Below are positions 40,897 to 50,590 of a DNA stretch of 64,000 nucleotides, piece after piece. The notes below the pieces were generated by a model, which was not told the DNA's origin, did not search any database, and was given only the letters and a program-made list of their open reading frames with translations. This DNA comes from Planktosalinus sp963975935. Its GTDB lineage: Bacteria; Bacteroidota; Bacteroidia; Flavobacteriales; Flavobacteriaceae. Position numbers and translations under genes: made by a program. Where the stretch lies: contig CAXBIQ010000005.1 in NCBI GenBank assembly GCA_963975935.1, forward strand, positions 62,001-126,000, in the 5' to 3' direction. Position 1 is the stretch's first letter. Each line of letters opens with the position of its first letter.

Positions 40897-41031
40897 AACT
40901 TCATTATGAACCCTTACTAAATCAGGGCTCTTTTGAAATGTCAGGTGAATGTCGGGTGAAAATCTTTTAAAAATATTGTACTTTCAGGGCACTGTTTGTA
41001 GTATTGCTTCGTCAATCAAAAATACAAATCT

Positions 41032-41838
41032 ATGAAACAGCCGGAACTCGGTCAAATCATTCACGACCTCAGAAAACAAAAAGGACTCACCCAGGAAGAA
41101 CTGGTTGAAAAATGCAACATCAGCGTGCGCACTATTCAGCGCATAGAAGCCGGTGAGGTGACACCCAGGTCTTATACAGTCAAAACCATTTTAACCGTAC
41201 TGGGATATGACTATGAAAAAATCAATGAGAAAAGCACACAAACTTTCGCAGAGAAACTTGACAAAAACAGCCCTGAAGAAATTTCAGACGCTGTAAAGTC
41301 ATTACGACTTGCCATCATTTTTGGTATAATATACTTTCTGCTAGGCTTTCCGGAAATGGCCGCAGACTGGAGCCGGTGGTTTGACGGGACATTAGTGTTT
41401 TCAAACCCTGTATATATAGCTTTAAAAATGGCAGTATTATTTTCCTTTACGGGTTTTGCGTTTGGGTTTATAACCTTAGGCAAACTTTTTAAAAATGACC
41501 TGTTGAAAGGGTCTGCTTTAATCTATATTATAGCTATGATGACCTATTATAGTTATGATGTGATTTCGCTATACAATGAGTTTTTACCCTTTGAATTTTT
41601 TCTGGTAATCATGTCTGTACTTCTGGGTACCGTTGGGATTGTTTTTGGGGTTGCCATCATCCAACTCAGGAAAAGTCTGGGTGATCTCGCAACTGTGGCA
41701 GGAGCAGCAGAAATTATCATGTCTGTGATGTTTGCTACCGTGATTTTAGCCTGGCTGGGCATGTTTTTCCTTACCGTAGTGCTCATTTTACAGCTCATAT
41801 TGCTTTATAAAGTTCTGGAAAAACTGAAAAGGGATTAA
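41032..41838 (+). CDS. HTH transcriptional regulator with membrane domain
   Basis: The 268-residue protein has a Cro/C1-type helix-turn-helix at residues 1-62 (LGQIIHDLRKQKGLTQEELVEKCNISVRTIQRIEAGE). A short linker follows, then four or five membrane helices from about residue 92 (AIIFGIIYFLLGF, ALKMAVLFSFTGFAFGF, LIYIIAMMTYYSY, FFLVIMSVLLGTVGIVFGV, VMFATVILAWLGMFFL). It is therefore a membrane-tethered regulator of the kind common in Bacteroidota. Its signal and targets are unknown. It has its own gene-free upstream region and is convergent with yraN. Confidence 0.85.
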   Translation: MKQPELGQIIHDLRKQKGLTQEELVEKCNISVRTIQRIEAGEVTPRSYTVKTILTVLGYDYEKINEKSTQTFAEKLDKNSPEEISDAVKSLRLAIIFGIIYFLLGFPEMAADWSRWFDGTLVFSNPVYIALKMAVLFSFTGFAFGFITLGKLFKNDLLKGSALIYIIAMMTYYSYDVISLYNEFLPFEFFLVIMSVLLGTVGIVFGVAIIQLRKSLGDLATVAGAAEIIMSVMFATVILAWLGMFFLTVVLILQLILLYKVLEKLKRD

Positions 41839-41862
41839 AAAGTTCAGGCCTACAATCCGGTT

Positions 41863-42222
41863 TTAGAAATAATAAAACGCATCCTCATAATGTGTAATCT
41901 GCTCTATGGCTCTGTTTTTAAGTACGGCAATGATATCGAAACGGGTTTCGAGTTCAATTTCATTTTCCTCAAGATAGGCATTCATCGCTTTGACAATCTG
42001 TTTGATTTTTGAGGGGGTAACAAACGTCTGCGGATCGCCAAAAAAATCGGAGTTCCGGGTTTTGACTTCAACACACACCATCAGGTTGTCTTTTTTGGCA
42101 ATAATATCCACCTCGGCCCGGTCATATTGATAATTGCGAATCAGAATCTCATAGCCGGTCGCCAGCAAATGCTGTGCCGCCAGTTCTTCGCCTATTTTTC
42201 CGAGTTCGTTGTGCTGAGCCAT
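41863..42222 (-). CDS. YraN / UPF0102 family endonuclease-like protein
   Basis: With the ATG at 42220-42222 (MAQHNELGKIGEELAAQHLL) the protein has 119 residues, the usual size of the family. The nuclease-like core is visible as Glu near GEELAA, AEVDIIAKKDNLMVCVEVKTR, corresponding to the E-D-ExK pattern of restriction-endonuclease-like folds. The biochemical role is unknown; in some bacteria relatives affect DNA processing. It is divergent from uvrC with about 100 bp between the starts and may share control with it. Confidence 0.9.
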   Translation of the reverse strand: MAQHNELGKIGEELAAQHLLATGYEILIRNYQYDRAEVDIIAKKDNLMVCVEVKTRNSDFFGDPQTFVTPSKIKQIVKAMNAYLEENEIELETRFDIIAVLKNRAIEQITHYEDAFYYF

Positions 42223-42325
42223 CGCTATAAGTTTCAAAAATCAAATTACAAATTACAAAATTTTCCGGTGAAAAGCCTCCAGTCTATAACCAGAAAAGTA
42301 ACATCTATTTTCTACCTTTACGGAA

Positions 42326-44122
42326 ATGGAACAAACAGCTTTAGAAATTCAGATTTCCACACTTCCCCCCGATTCCGGGGTATATCAGTATTACGATAAA
42401 AATGGGAAAATACTCTATGTGGGCAAGGCCAAAAACCTAAAAAAACGGGTCAGTTCTTATTTCACCAAAAGCCACGATAATGCCCGCACCCGATTGCTGG
42501 TAAAAAAAATAGTTGAAATAAAGCACATTGTGGTTTCCACTGAAACCGATGCTTTGCTACTGGAAAACAACCTCATTAAAAAGTATCAGCCACGCTACAA
42601 CGTTATGCTGAAAGATGATAAATCCTATCCATGGATTTGTATTAAAAACGAGCGTTTCCCCAGAATTTTCCCCACCAGAAGGATGATTAAAGACGGTTCA
42701 GAATACTATGGCCCCTACACCAGTATGAAAACCGTACATACCCTGCTCGACCTCATCAAAGGGCTCTACCCGCTGCGCACCTGCAATTATGACCTGGCTG
42801 AACATAAAATTGAAGCCGGCAAATATAAAGTTTGTCTGGAATACCATTTAGGAAATTGTCTGGGACCTTGTGAAGACAAGCAATCGGAGGCAGACTACAA
42901 CGAAAACATCAATGCCATCAGGCAAATTGTGAAAGGAAATTTTAAAGACTCGCTGCAGCGTTTTCGCAGGCAAATGAAAAACTATGCTGAAAGGCTTCAG
43001 TTTGAAGATGCGCAGCGGTTGAAAGAAAAAATTGATGTTTTGGAAAACTACCAGTCAAAGTCCACTGTGGTCAATCCAAAAATCAACAATGTAGATGTGT
43101 TTTCCATTGTTTCAGATGAGGATTATGCTTATATAAATTTCCTGCAATTGTCCTTTGGCTCCATCATCCGTTCACATACCCTGGAGATAAAGAAAAAGCT
43201 CGATGAGACTGACAAAGAACTGCTGGAACTTGCCATCGTTGAAATCAGGCAGCGCTTCCACTCACAATCAAAAGAGGTTTATGTACCCTTCAAAGTTGAT
43301 TTAGGGGAAGACCTCAAGGTGCATATACCCCGGCTGGGCGACAAAAAACACATTCTCGACTTGTCTGTTCGCAACGCGAAGTTTAACCGTCTTGAACAAT
43401 TAAAGCAAATAAAAATAACAGACCCTAACCGGCATGAAAACCGCATCATGGCGCAGATGAAAAAAGACCTGCGTCTGCCTGAAGAGCCCCGGCATATCGA
43501 GTGTTTTGACAACTCAAACATTCAGGGAAGCAACCCTGTGGCGGCTTGTGTGGTTTTCAAAAACGGTAAGCCAAGCAAAAAGGACTACCGCAAATACAAT
43601 ATAAAAACGGTAACGGGACCTGATGATTTTGCATCTATGGAAGAAGTGGTGTATCGCAGATATAAAAGATTGCTGGAAGAGAAGCAACCTTTGCCACAAC
43701 TCATCATCATAGATGGAGGAAAGGGGCAGTTATCTTCGGCACTAAAAAGTTTGGACAGATTGGAGTTGCGCGGAAAAATAGCCATTGTGGGCATTGCAAA
43801 AAGATTGGAAGAATTATTTTTCCCAAGTGACCCGATTCCCTTATATTTAGATAAAAAATCTGAAACCCTGAAAATTATACAGCAATTGCGAAATGAGGCT
43901 CATCGATTTGGAATTACCTTTCACCGCAATAAGCGGAGCAACGAAGCATTAAAAACCGAACTTGAAACCATACCCGGAATTGGTGAAAAAACCATTACAG
44001 ATTTGCTAAAACAATTTAAAAGTGTCAAACGCATATCAGAAGCCACAAAAGAAGAAATCGCAGCGATTGTTGGAGAAAGCAGGGCTGAAAAAATTAAAAC
44101 CCACTATGACCTTTTAAAATGA
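42326..44122 (+). CDS. uvrC: Excinuclease ABC subunit C
   Basis: UvrC cuts damaged DNA on both sides of a lesion after UvrAB loading. The 598 residues show the GIY-YIG domain (about 12-95, GVYQYYDKNGKILYVGKAKNLKKRVSSYF), a UVR motif (about 205-240, FRRQMKNYAERLQFEDAQRLKEKI), the RNase H-like endonuclease domain (CFDNSNIQGSNPVAACVVF and IIDGGKGQL) and a C-terminal helix-hairpin-helix region (TIPGIGEKTITDLLKQF). All catalytic parts are present. Its last four bases overlap the patatin gene start (ATGA), so the two are likely coupled. Confidence 0.96.
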   Translation: MEQTALEIQISTLPPDSGVYQYYDKNGKILYVGKAKNLKKRVSSYFTKSHDNARTRLLVKKIVEIKHIVVSTETDALLLENNLIKKYQPRYNVMLKDDKSYPWICIKNERFPRIFPTRRMIKDGSEYYGPYTSMKTVHTLLDLIKGLYPLRTCNYDLAEHKIEAGKYKVCLEYHLGNCLGPCEDKQSEADYNENINAIRQIVKGNFKDSLQRFRRQMKNYAERLQFEDAQRLKEKIDVLENYQSKSTVVNPKINNVDVFSIVSDEDYAYINFLQLSFGSIIRSHTLEIKKKLDETDKELLELAIVEIRQRFHSQSKEVYVPFKVDLGEDLKVHIPRLGDKKHILDLSVRNAKFNRLEQLKQIKITDPNRHENRIMAQMKKDLRLPEEPRHIECFDNSNIQGSNPVAACVVFKNGKPSKKDYRKYNIKTVTGPDDFASMEEVVYRRYKRLLEEKQPLPQLIIIDGGKGQLSSALKSLDRLELRGKIAIVGIAKRLEELFFPSDPIPLYLDKKSETLKIIQQLRNEAHRFGITFHRNKRSNEALKTELETIPGIGEKTITDLLKQFKSVKRISEATKEEIAAIVGESRAEKIKTHYDLLK

Positions 44123-46344
44123 AAAGAATAATTTTTTTACTTTTTTGTTTGATGCTGCCTGCATTTCTCTTTTCACAGGAGCAAGAGGACGTAAAAGTGG
44201 GCGTGGTACTTAGCGGAGGGGGCGCCAAAGGGCTCGCACACATTGGGGCATTGCAGGTTATTGAAGATTCCGGTGTGCGCATTGATTATATTGGCGGAAC
44301 GAGTATGGGGGCCATCGTTGGCGCATTGTATGCTTCAGGATATACTGCAAAAGAACTGGATTCTATTTTTAAGGTGGTAGACTTTGAGGTTTTAATTCAG
44401 GACAATGTCCCAAGAAGTGCCAAGACGTTTTATGAAAAAGAAGACTCTGAAAAATATGCATTAACCTTACCCTTTGACCGGTTTAAGGTCTCTTTTCCTT
44501 CTTCATTATCAAAAGGGCAGAATGTTTATAACTTGTTGTTTCAACTCACCAGTCATGTGAGTCATATCAAAGATTTTTCAAAGCTGCCCATTCCATTTTT
44601 TTGCATCGCAACAGATGTGGAAACCGGAAAGTCTGTGATGCTCAACAAAGGGCATCTGCCCCAGGCCGTTTCTGCAAGTGGAGCTTTACCGTCGCTGTTC
44701 AGCCCTGTGGAAATTGACGGCAAGTTGCTCATTGACGGTGGTGTGACAAACAACTACCCTGTTGATGAAGTAAGAAAAATGGGAGCTGATGTAATTATTG
44801 GAATTGACGTTCAGGACTCCCTAATTTCAAGAGACAAGTTAAAGTCTGCCATTGATATTTTAGTCCAGATCAACAATTACCGGACAATTAACGATATGAG
44901 ACTAAAAAAAGAAAAGACTGATATCTACATTCATCCAGATATTCAGGATTTTTCAGTTATTTCATTTGAAAGGGGCGAGGAAATTATCGCATCAGGAAGG
45001 GAAAAAACCTCTCTCTATCGCACTGAATTGGAAGCGCTTGCTTTCAAGCAGCAAAAGATTATCACTGCACCCATAAAAAAAAATATTATAGACAGCCTGG
45101 AAATACACTCAATTGACGTTTCTGGTAATCAATCCTATACTCGTGCATATGTTTTGGGTAAACTTAAATTAAAACCGCCTTTAGTTGTCTCTTATGAAGA
45201 TTTTCGTGAAGGCGTTAACAACTTATCTGCTACAGGAAACTTCAAGCAAATAAACTATAATTTAACTGATTTGAACGACAATGAAAAAGAGTTGGAAATA
45301 CATTTGAGTGAAAACAAAACCAGAAATCTTTTACGGCTGGGTGTTCATTATGATGATTTATATAAAAGTGCCGCGTTGGTAAATGTAACACGAAAACGGC
45401 TCTTTCAGAAAAATGACATTGCTTCTTTTGATCTGATTTTGGGAGATAACATAAGGTATAATTTTGATTATTATATAGACAAAGGTTTTTACTGGAGTGT
45501 GGGTGTAAAATCCAGGTACAATAAATTCAAAAAAAACGTAAGGTTATCACTTTTTCCTCCTGATGTAATTGACGGCTTAACTTCTGTGGCAAACATAGAA
45601 ATAAAACACGAGGATGTAACCAATCAAATCTATGGTCAAACCATATTCAGACAAATTTATTCATTGGGACTGGGAGCTGAGCATAAATATTTGCGACTTC
45701 AAACAGAAACACTTCAGGATGTTGATGAAAATGCAACTACCATATTTGAGGATACCAACTATTACAGCGCTTTTGGGTTTTTAAAACTGGATAGCAGAGA
45801 CAACAAATACATTCCCAAAAGCGGTGTTTATTTTGAAGGGAATTTCAACTTTTATGCTTTCGCTTCCGGTTTGAACAAAGATTTTGAACAATTTTCAATT
45901 GCAAAAGCTTCATTAGGCTATGCTTTTACCCCATTCAGAAACCTTTCTGTAAATATATCTTCAGAGGGCGGTTTTAAAATTGGTGGTGAAAACACCAGTA
46001 CCCTTGACTTTTTTGTGGGTGGGTATGGTTTCAAAACCATTAATAATTTTATTCATCTATACGGCTATGATGCGGTAACTTTGAGAGGCGATACCTTTTT
46101 GAAATCAACCCTGCGACTTAATTACCGTTTTTATAAAAAAAATTATATCAGCGGTGTGGCAAATATTGCAAATGTGGGTGACCGGCTTTTTGACTCCTCT
46201 GCCTGGATTGACCAAATTCCTCACAGAGGGTATGCACTAGGTTTAAGTTCTGAGTCGTTTTTTGGACCGCTTGAGGTGTTTTACTCTTATACTACTGAGT
46301 TAAAACAAAGCCACTTTTACGTCAGTCTGGGGTTCTGGTTTTAG
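44119..46344 (+). CDS. Patatin-like phospholipase fused to an Omp85 barrel
   Basis: This 741-residue outer-membrane protein starts with a signal peptide (cleavage near LFSQ). The patatin domain (about 25-300) shows the oxyanion loop GGGAKG (33-38), the nucleophile Ser62 in GTSMGA and the catalytic Asp206 in IDGGVTNNYP. A POTRA-like segment follows (about 330-410, IHSIDVSGNQSYTRAYVLGKL), then a beta barrel of the Omp85/BamA surface-antigen type to the C-terminal aromatic residue (LGFWF). The layout is like PlpD of Pseudomonas, a type Vd autotransporter. Whether the lipase is released or stays in the periplasm is unknown. It overlaps uvrC by four bases. Confidence 0.9.
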   Translation: MKRIIFLLFCLMLPAFLFSQEQEDVKVGVVLSGGGAKGLAHIGALQVIEDSGVRIDYIGGTSMGAIVGALYASGYTAKELDSIFKVVDFEVLIQDNVPRSAKTFYEKEDSEKYALTLPFDRFKVSFPSSLSKGQNVYNLLFQLTSHVSHIKDFSKLPIPFFCIATDVETGKSVMLNKGHLPQAVSASGALPSLFSPVEIDGKLLIDGGVTNNYPVDEVRKMGADVIIGIDVQDSLISRDKLKSAIDILVQINNYRTINDMRLKKEKTDIYIHPDIQDFSVISFERGEEIIASGREKTSLYRTELEALAFKQQKIITAPIKKNIIDSLEIHSIDVSGNQSYTRAYVLGKLKLKPPLVVSYEDFREGVNNLSATGNFKQINYNLTDLNDNEKELEIHLSENKTRNLLRLGVHYDDLYKSAALVNVTRKRLFQKNDIASFDLILGDNIRYNFDYYIDKGFYWSVGVKSRYNKFKKNVRLSLFPPDVIDGLTSVANIEIKHEDVTNQIYGQTIFRQIYSLGLGAEHKYLRLQTETLQDVDENATTIFEDTNYYSAFGFLKLDSRDNKYIPKSGVYFEGNFNFYAFASGLNKDFEQFSIAKASLGYAFTPFRNLSVNISSEGGFKIGGENTSTLDFFVGGYGFKTINNFIHLYGYDAVTLRGDTFLKSTLRLNYRFYKKNYISGVANIANVGDRLFDSSAWIDQIPHRGYALGLSSESFFGPLEVFYSYTTELKQSHFYVSLGFWF

Positions 46345-46403
46345 CGATTTCTTAATATAGTTCTGTTATTTTTTTCCGATATTTGTTAATTAAACAATGC
46401 ATT

Positions 46404-47564
46404 ATGCCATTTTATCACAAATTAGGAAAAATACCCCCCAAGCGCCATACACAGTTTAGAAAACCCAATGGTGAGTTGTACTATGAACAGCTCTTTGGAA
46501 CGATAGGGTTTGACGGCATGTATTCAAATATGTACCACGTTCACAGACCTACTCAGGTCAAAGAAATTAAAAAGCAATACAGTGCTGCGCCAAAAGTGGT
46601 TAACTCAAATAATTTACAATCATACAAACTAAGAGGATTTGAGGTAAGCCCTGAAAAAGATTATTTAGAAAGCCGAAAAATCGTTATGACAAATAGCGAT
46701 TGTCACATCACCTTGGCTGCACCTCAAAATAAAACACAGGATTATTTTTATAAAAATACAGATGCTGACGAGCTTTTGTTTATACACAAAGGAACGGGAA
46801 CGTTAAGAACCCTGCTGGGGAATCTGGACTTTAAATATGGTGACTATCTTTTAATCCCCAGGGGAATTATTTATAAAATAGACTTTGATACTGAGGATAA
46901 CAGGCTTTTCATCGTTGAATCCCGAAGTCCTATTTACACCCCAAAAAGGTATCGAAACTGGTTTGGACAATTGCTGGAGCATTCCCCCTTTTGTGAACGG
47001 GATCTTCGCAAGCCTGAAGAGCTTGAAACCCATGATGAAAAAGGTGAATTTTTAATTAAAGTCAAGAAAAGAGATGAGATTTTTGAAATGGTCTATGCTT
47101 CACATCCCTTTGATGTGGTTGGGTATGACGGGTATAATTTCCCCTATGCCTTTTCAATTCACGATTTTGAACCCATAACGGGACGCATACACCAGCCGCC
47201 ACCTGTGCACCAAACTTTTGAAACAAATGCTTTTGTGGTATGTTCCTTTGTGCCGCGTCTTTATGACTACCATCCGCAGTCAATTCCGGCACCCTATAAC
47301 CACAGTAATATTGACAGTGATGAAGTTTTGTATTATGTAGACGGTGACTTTATGAGCAGAACCGGTGTTTCACCCGGAAACATATCTTTGCATCCCGCCG
47401 GCATTCCACATGGTCCCCATCCCGGAACGTATGAAGGAAGTATCGGTAAGAAAGAAACAAAAGAACTGGCAGTAATGGTGGACACCTTTAAGCCGTTAAT
47501 GCTTACAGACGAAGCTATGAAAATAGCAGATGAAACATATTACCAATCTTGGTTGGAAAAATAG
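46404..47564 (+). CDS. hmgA: Homogentisate 1,2-dioxygenase
   Basis: HmgA opens the aromatic ring of homogentisate to maleylacetoacetate in tyrosine breakdown. With the ATG at 46404 (MPFYHKLGKIPPKRH) the protein has 386 residues. Conserved parts include MYHVHRPTQV, the cupin segment DELLFIHKGTGTLRT, and the iron-binding and C-terminal parts SDEVLYYVDGDFMSR and HPAGIPHGPHPGTYEGS. Length and motifs fit the shorter bacterial type. It is 30 bp before hppD, the preceding step of the same pathway. Confidence 0.93.
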   Translation: MPFYHKLGKIPPKRHTQFRKPNGELYYEQLFGTIGFDGMYSNMYHVHRPTQVKEIKKQYSAAPKVVNSNNLQSYKLRGFEVSPEKDYLESRKIVMTNSDCHITLAAPQNKTQDYFYKNTDADELLFIHKGTGTLRTLLGNLDFKYGDYLLIPRGIIYKIDFDTEDNRLFIVESRSPIYTPKRYRNWFGQLLEHSPFCERDLRKPEELETHDEKGEFLIKVKKRDEIFEMVYASHPFDVVGYDGYNFPYAFSIHDFEPITGRIHQPPPVHQTFETNAFVVCSFVPRLYDYHPQSIPAPYNHSNIDSDEVLYYVDGDFMSRTGVSPGNISLHPAGIPHGPHPGTYEGSIGKKETKELAVMVDTFKPLMLTDEAMKIADETYYQSWLEK

Positions 47565-47594
47565 ATTTAGAAAAAAGATTAAAACAACATTACC

Positions 47595-48755
47595 ATGAGC
47601 AAAGAAGTAAAATCAGTAGACTACGGTCTCGAAAAAATATTTGAAGGAGCACAGGATTTTTTACCCCTTCTGGGTACTGACTATGTAGAATTTTATGTAG
47701 GAAACGCAAAGCAGTCAGCCCATTTTTATAAAACTGCATTTGGATTTCAGTCCTATGCATATTCCGGTCTTGAAACCGGAAATAAAGAACGTGCATCTTA
47801 TGTGTTGAAACAGGATAAAATCCGTTTGGTGCTTACCACCCCCCTTTCAAGCGACTCTCCCATAAACCAGCATATTGTAAAGCATGGTGACGGTGTAAAA
47901 GTTGTTGCATTATGGGTGGAAGATGCTACTTCTGCTTTTGAAGAAACCACAAAACGCGGTGCTAAAGCATTTATGCGCCCCACAATTGAAAAAGATGAAC
48001 ACGGCGAGGTAGTGCGATCAGGTATTTATACCTATGGCGAGACCGTCCATATTTTTGTGGAACGAAAAAATTACAACGGGGTTTTTCTTCCGGGGTTCAA
48101 AGCCTGGGAGTCTGATTACAATCCTGAGCCGGTGGGATTAAAATATATTGACCATATGGTCGGCAACGTGGGCTGGGGCGAAATGAACCAGTGGGTCAAG
48201 TGGTATGAAGATGTGATGGGGTTTGTAAACTTCCTCTCATTTGACGACAAGCAAATTCATACAGAGTATTCAGCTTTGATGAGTAAGGTAATGAGCAACG
48301 GCAACGGAAGGATTAAATTTCCGATAAACGAGCCCGCAAAAGCTGCCAAAAAATCACAAATTGAAGAATATCTTGATTTCTATGAAGGCCCCGGTGTTCA
48401 GCACATTGCTGTAGCCACAGATGACATTATCAAAACCGTTGCACAATTAAAAGCCAGAGGTGTTGAGTTTTTACCGCCGCCACCGCAGGCATATTATGAT
48501 GATATCCCACGGCGATTGGGGGAGCATATGGAGATCATGAAAGAAGACATCAATGAATTGCAAAAACTTTCAATTCTTGTAGATGCTGATGAAGAAGGAT
48601 ATTTACTGCAGATTTTCACAAAGCCGGTTGAAGACAGGCCTACTCTGTTTTTTGAAATCATTCAGCGAATGGGTGCCAGAGGTTTTGGCGCAGGTAACTT
48701 TAAAGCATTGTTTGAATCCATTGAAAGAGAACAGGAAAAACGAGGCACTTTATAA
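47595..48755 (+). CDS. hppD: 4-hydroxyphenylpyruvate dioxygenase
   Basis: HppD turns 4-hydroxyphenylpyruvate into homogentisate, the substrate of the neighbouring HmgA. The 386 residues form two VOC-type halves. The iron ligands are His187 (YIDHMVGNV), His270 (GVQHIAVATDD) and Glu354 (FFEIIQRMGARGFG). The C-terminal GFGAGNFKALFESIE helix is typical. It lies 30 bp after hmgA on the same strand and the two are probably one transcript. Maleylacetoacetate isomerase and fumarylacetoacetase are not in the window. Confidence 0.95.
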   Translation: MSKEVKSVDYGLEKIFEGAQDFLPLLGTDYVEFYVGNAKQSAHFYKTAFGFQSYAYSGLETGNKERASYVLKQDKIRLVLTTPLSSDSPINQHIVKHGDGVKVVALWVEDATSAFEETTKRGAKAFMRPTIEKDEHGEVVRSGIYTYGETVHIFVERKNYNGVFLPGFKAWESDYNPEPVGLKYIDHMVGNVGWGEMNQWVKWYEDVMGFVNFLSFDDKQIHTEYSALMSKVMSNGNGRIKFPINEPAKAAKKSQIEEYLDFYEGPGVQHIAVATDDIIKTVAQLKARGVEFLPPPPQAYYDDIPRRLGEHMEIMKEDINELQKLSILVDADEEGYLLQIFTKPVEDRPTLFFEIIQRMGARGFGAGNFKALFESIEREQEKRGTL

Positions 48756-48853
48756 TTTTTTTATAAATCAATAGTTTTCAGATAGATATAAACAGTAAAT
48801 ATTTGTGGAATGAGAATTGCAGTTATCGTTGTGAATTAAAACGTATAGACCCC

Positions 48854-49627
48854 ATGAAACATTTCCTTATCCTCGTTATATTGCTGCTTTCCTTTTCAGG
48901 ATATTCTCAAAAAAAGGCCTTTCAGGATGGTGAGTGGTTTAAGTTTAAAATTTCATATTCCAAATTTTTTAGTGCAGGTTATGCCACACTGGAAGTAAAG
49001 GAAGCCATTTTAAACGGAAAAAAAGTTCATCACATAAGGGGCTATGGTAAAAACACAGGCCTGTCCAGAATTTTTTTTAAAGTAGAGGATATTTATGAAA
49101 CGTATATGGATAAGGAAAAAGACATTCCCTATCGTTTTATAAGAAACATTGATGAAGGAGGTCACACCCGTGACATTCAGGTTGATTTTGACCAAACCAA
49201 ACACGAAGCGCTGGTTTTTAACAAAAAAAGGAACACCAAGGAAACATTTTCCATGCCTAAAGATGTGCAGGATATGCTTTCAACCTTTTATTATTTGAGA
49301 AATAATGTTGATGCTTCCAAACTCAAACCGGGTGATTTTACTGATGTCGACATGTATTATGGAGAAGAAAGTTTTAAGTTTCGGTTAAAGTTTTTGCGCA
49401 GGGAAGTTATAAAAACTAAATTTGGCAACATTTCAACACTTGTATTCAGGCCTTATGTTGAATCAGGCCGTGTTTTTAAAGAGAAAGAAAGTCTGACTGT
49501 CTGGATTTCTGACGATGACAACAAAATCCCTTTAAAAATCAAGGCAGACATAGCAGTAGGTTCAATCCACGCAGATCTTGACGAATTCAAAGGGTTAAAA
49601 CACTGGTTTAAAATAGAAGCAAAATAA
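48854..49627 (+). CDS. DUF3108 periplasmic protein
   Basis: The 257-residue protein starts at the ATG at 48854 with a signal peptide (MKHFLILVILLLSFSGYSQ). The 17 upstream codons are open but hydrophilic. The mature part matches DUF3108: FQDGEWFKFKISYSKFFSAGYATLEV at the start, YETYMDKEKDIPYRFIRNIDEGGH, and FRPYVESGRVFKEKESLTVWISDD near the end. The family probably folds into a beta barrel or lipocalin-like shape; its role is unknown. It lies 3 bp before kynA and is a normal member of this flavobacterial cluster. Confidence 0.88.
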   Translation: MKHFLILVILLLSFSGYSQKKAFQDGEWFKFKISYSKFFSAGYATLEVKEAILNGKKVHHIRGYGKNTGLSRIFFKVEDIYETYMDKEKDIPYRFIRNIDEGGHTRDIQVDFDQTKHEALVFNKKRNTKETFSMPKDVQDMLSTFYYLRNNVDASKLKPGDFTDVDMYYGEESFKFRLKFLRREVIKTKFGNISTLVFRPYVESGRVFKEKESLTVWISDDDNKIPLKIKADIAVGSIHADLDEFKGLKHWFKIEAK

Positions 49628-49630
49628 AAT

Positions 49631-50569
49631 ATGCGTGATACCGCTAAAACAGACCGCCTTTTAGATCAATTAGAGGATAAATTCAGTGCCATTGGCCAGG
49701 ACCTCAATGTTCATCTCGAAGGACTTCTACACAGTAAACCCATTACCTATTGGGACTACATTCAAACCGATGCCCTTCTAAACCTTCAGATTCAAAGAAC
49801 CAATCTCCCGGATGAAATGGTATTTATCATGTACCACCAAATCAACGAACTGCTGTTCAAAATGATTCTTTGGGAAATTGAGCAGGTAGCTCACAAGAAA
49901 GATTTAACAGTAGATTTTTTCTCCGAAAAGCTGATGCGCATCAGCAGATATTTTGATATGCTCACCTCTTCTTTCAATATCATGAGAGAAGGTATGGAAG
50001 CAGAACAGTATATGAAATTCAGGACCACACTCACCCCCGCAAGCGGTTTTCAAAGTGCTCAATACAGAAAAATTGAATTTGCGTCCACCGAACTAATCAA
50101 TCTTATTGACAATCGTTTCAGGGCTACCATAGACAGAAACACACCTTATGAACATGCCCTTGAACACCTTTACTGGCAAGCTGCAGGCAAAGATTATGAA
50201 ACCGGGAAAAAATCACAACTTTTGAGGGCCTTTGAGGAAAAGTACCGTGTGGATTTTGTAGCCTTCACGCAAGAATACAACACGATTAACCTCTATTCAA
50301 AATTTAAGAGCCTTCCGGAAGAAGTAAAAAAAGACCCAAAACTTATCCAGGCCATGCGCCACTATGATTATACTGTAAACATTACGTGGGTAATGGCCCA
50401 TTATGATGCTGCAAATTATTACCTTTCCGGCGGAAAAAAAGCAACAGCCCTGGAAGCTACCGGCGGTAGTGAATGGACAAAATATATGCACCCTAAATAT
50501 CAAAAAAGAATATTCTTCCCGAGTTTGTGGTCTAAACAAGAAATAGAAAACTGGGGCGTTAATGTATAA
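49631..50569 (+). CDS. kynA: Tryptophan 2,3-dioxygenase
   Basis: This haem enzyme opens the indole ring of tryptophan to N-formylkynurenine. The 312 residues include LNVHLEGLLHSKPITYWDYIQTDALL near the N-terminus, the signature HQINELLFKMILWEIEQV, and TPASGFQSAQYRKIEF, which lines the substrate pocket. The haem-binding histidine is expected in HYDYTVNITWVMAHYDAA near residue 240. It is 3 bp after the DUF3108 gene. Kynureninase and formamidase are not in the window, so the end of the pathway is elsewhere. Confidence 0.92.
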   Translation: MRDTAKTDRLLDQLEDKFSAIGQDLNVHLEGLLHSKPITYWDYIQTDALLNLQIQRTNLPDEMVFIMYHQINELLFKMILWEIEQVAHKKDLTVDFFSEKLMRISRYFDMLTSSFNIMREGMEAEQYMKFRTTLTPASGFQSAQYRKIEFASTELINLIDNRFRATIDRNTPYEHALEHLYWQAAGKDYETGKKSQLLRAFEEKYRVDFVAFTQEYNTINLYSKFKSLPEEVKKDPKLIQAMRHYDYTVNITWVMAHYDAANYYLSGGKKATALEATGGSEWTKYMHPKYQKRIFFPSLWSKQEIENWGVNV

Positions 50570-50590
50570 TGAACATAAAAGCTTGAAGCA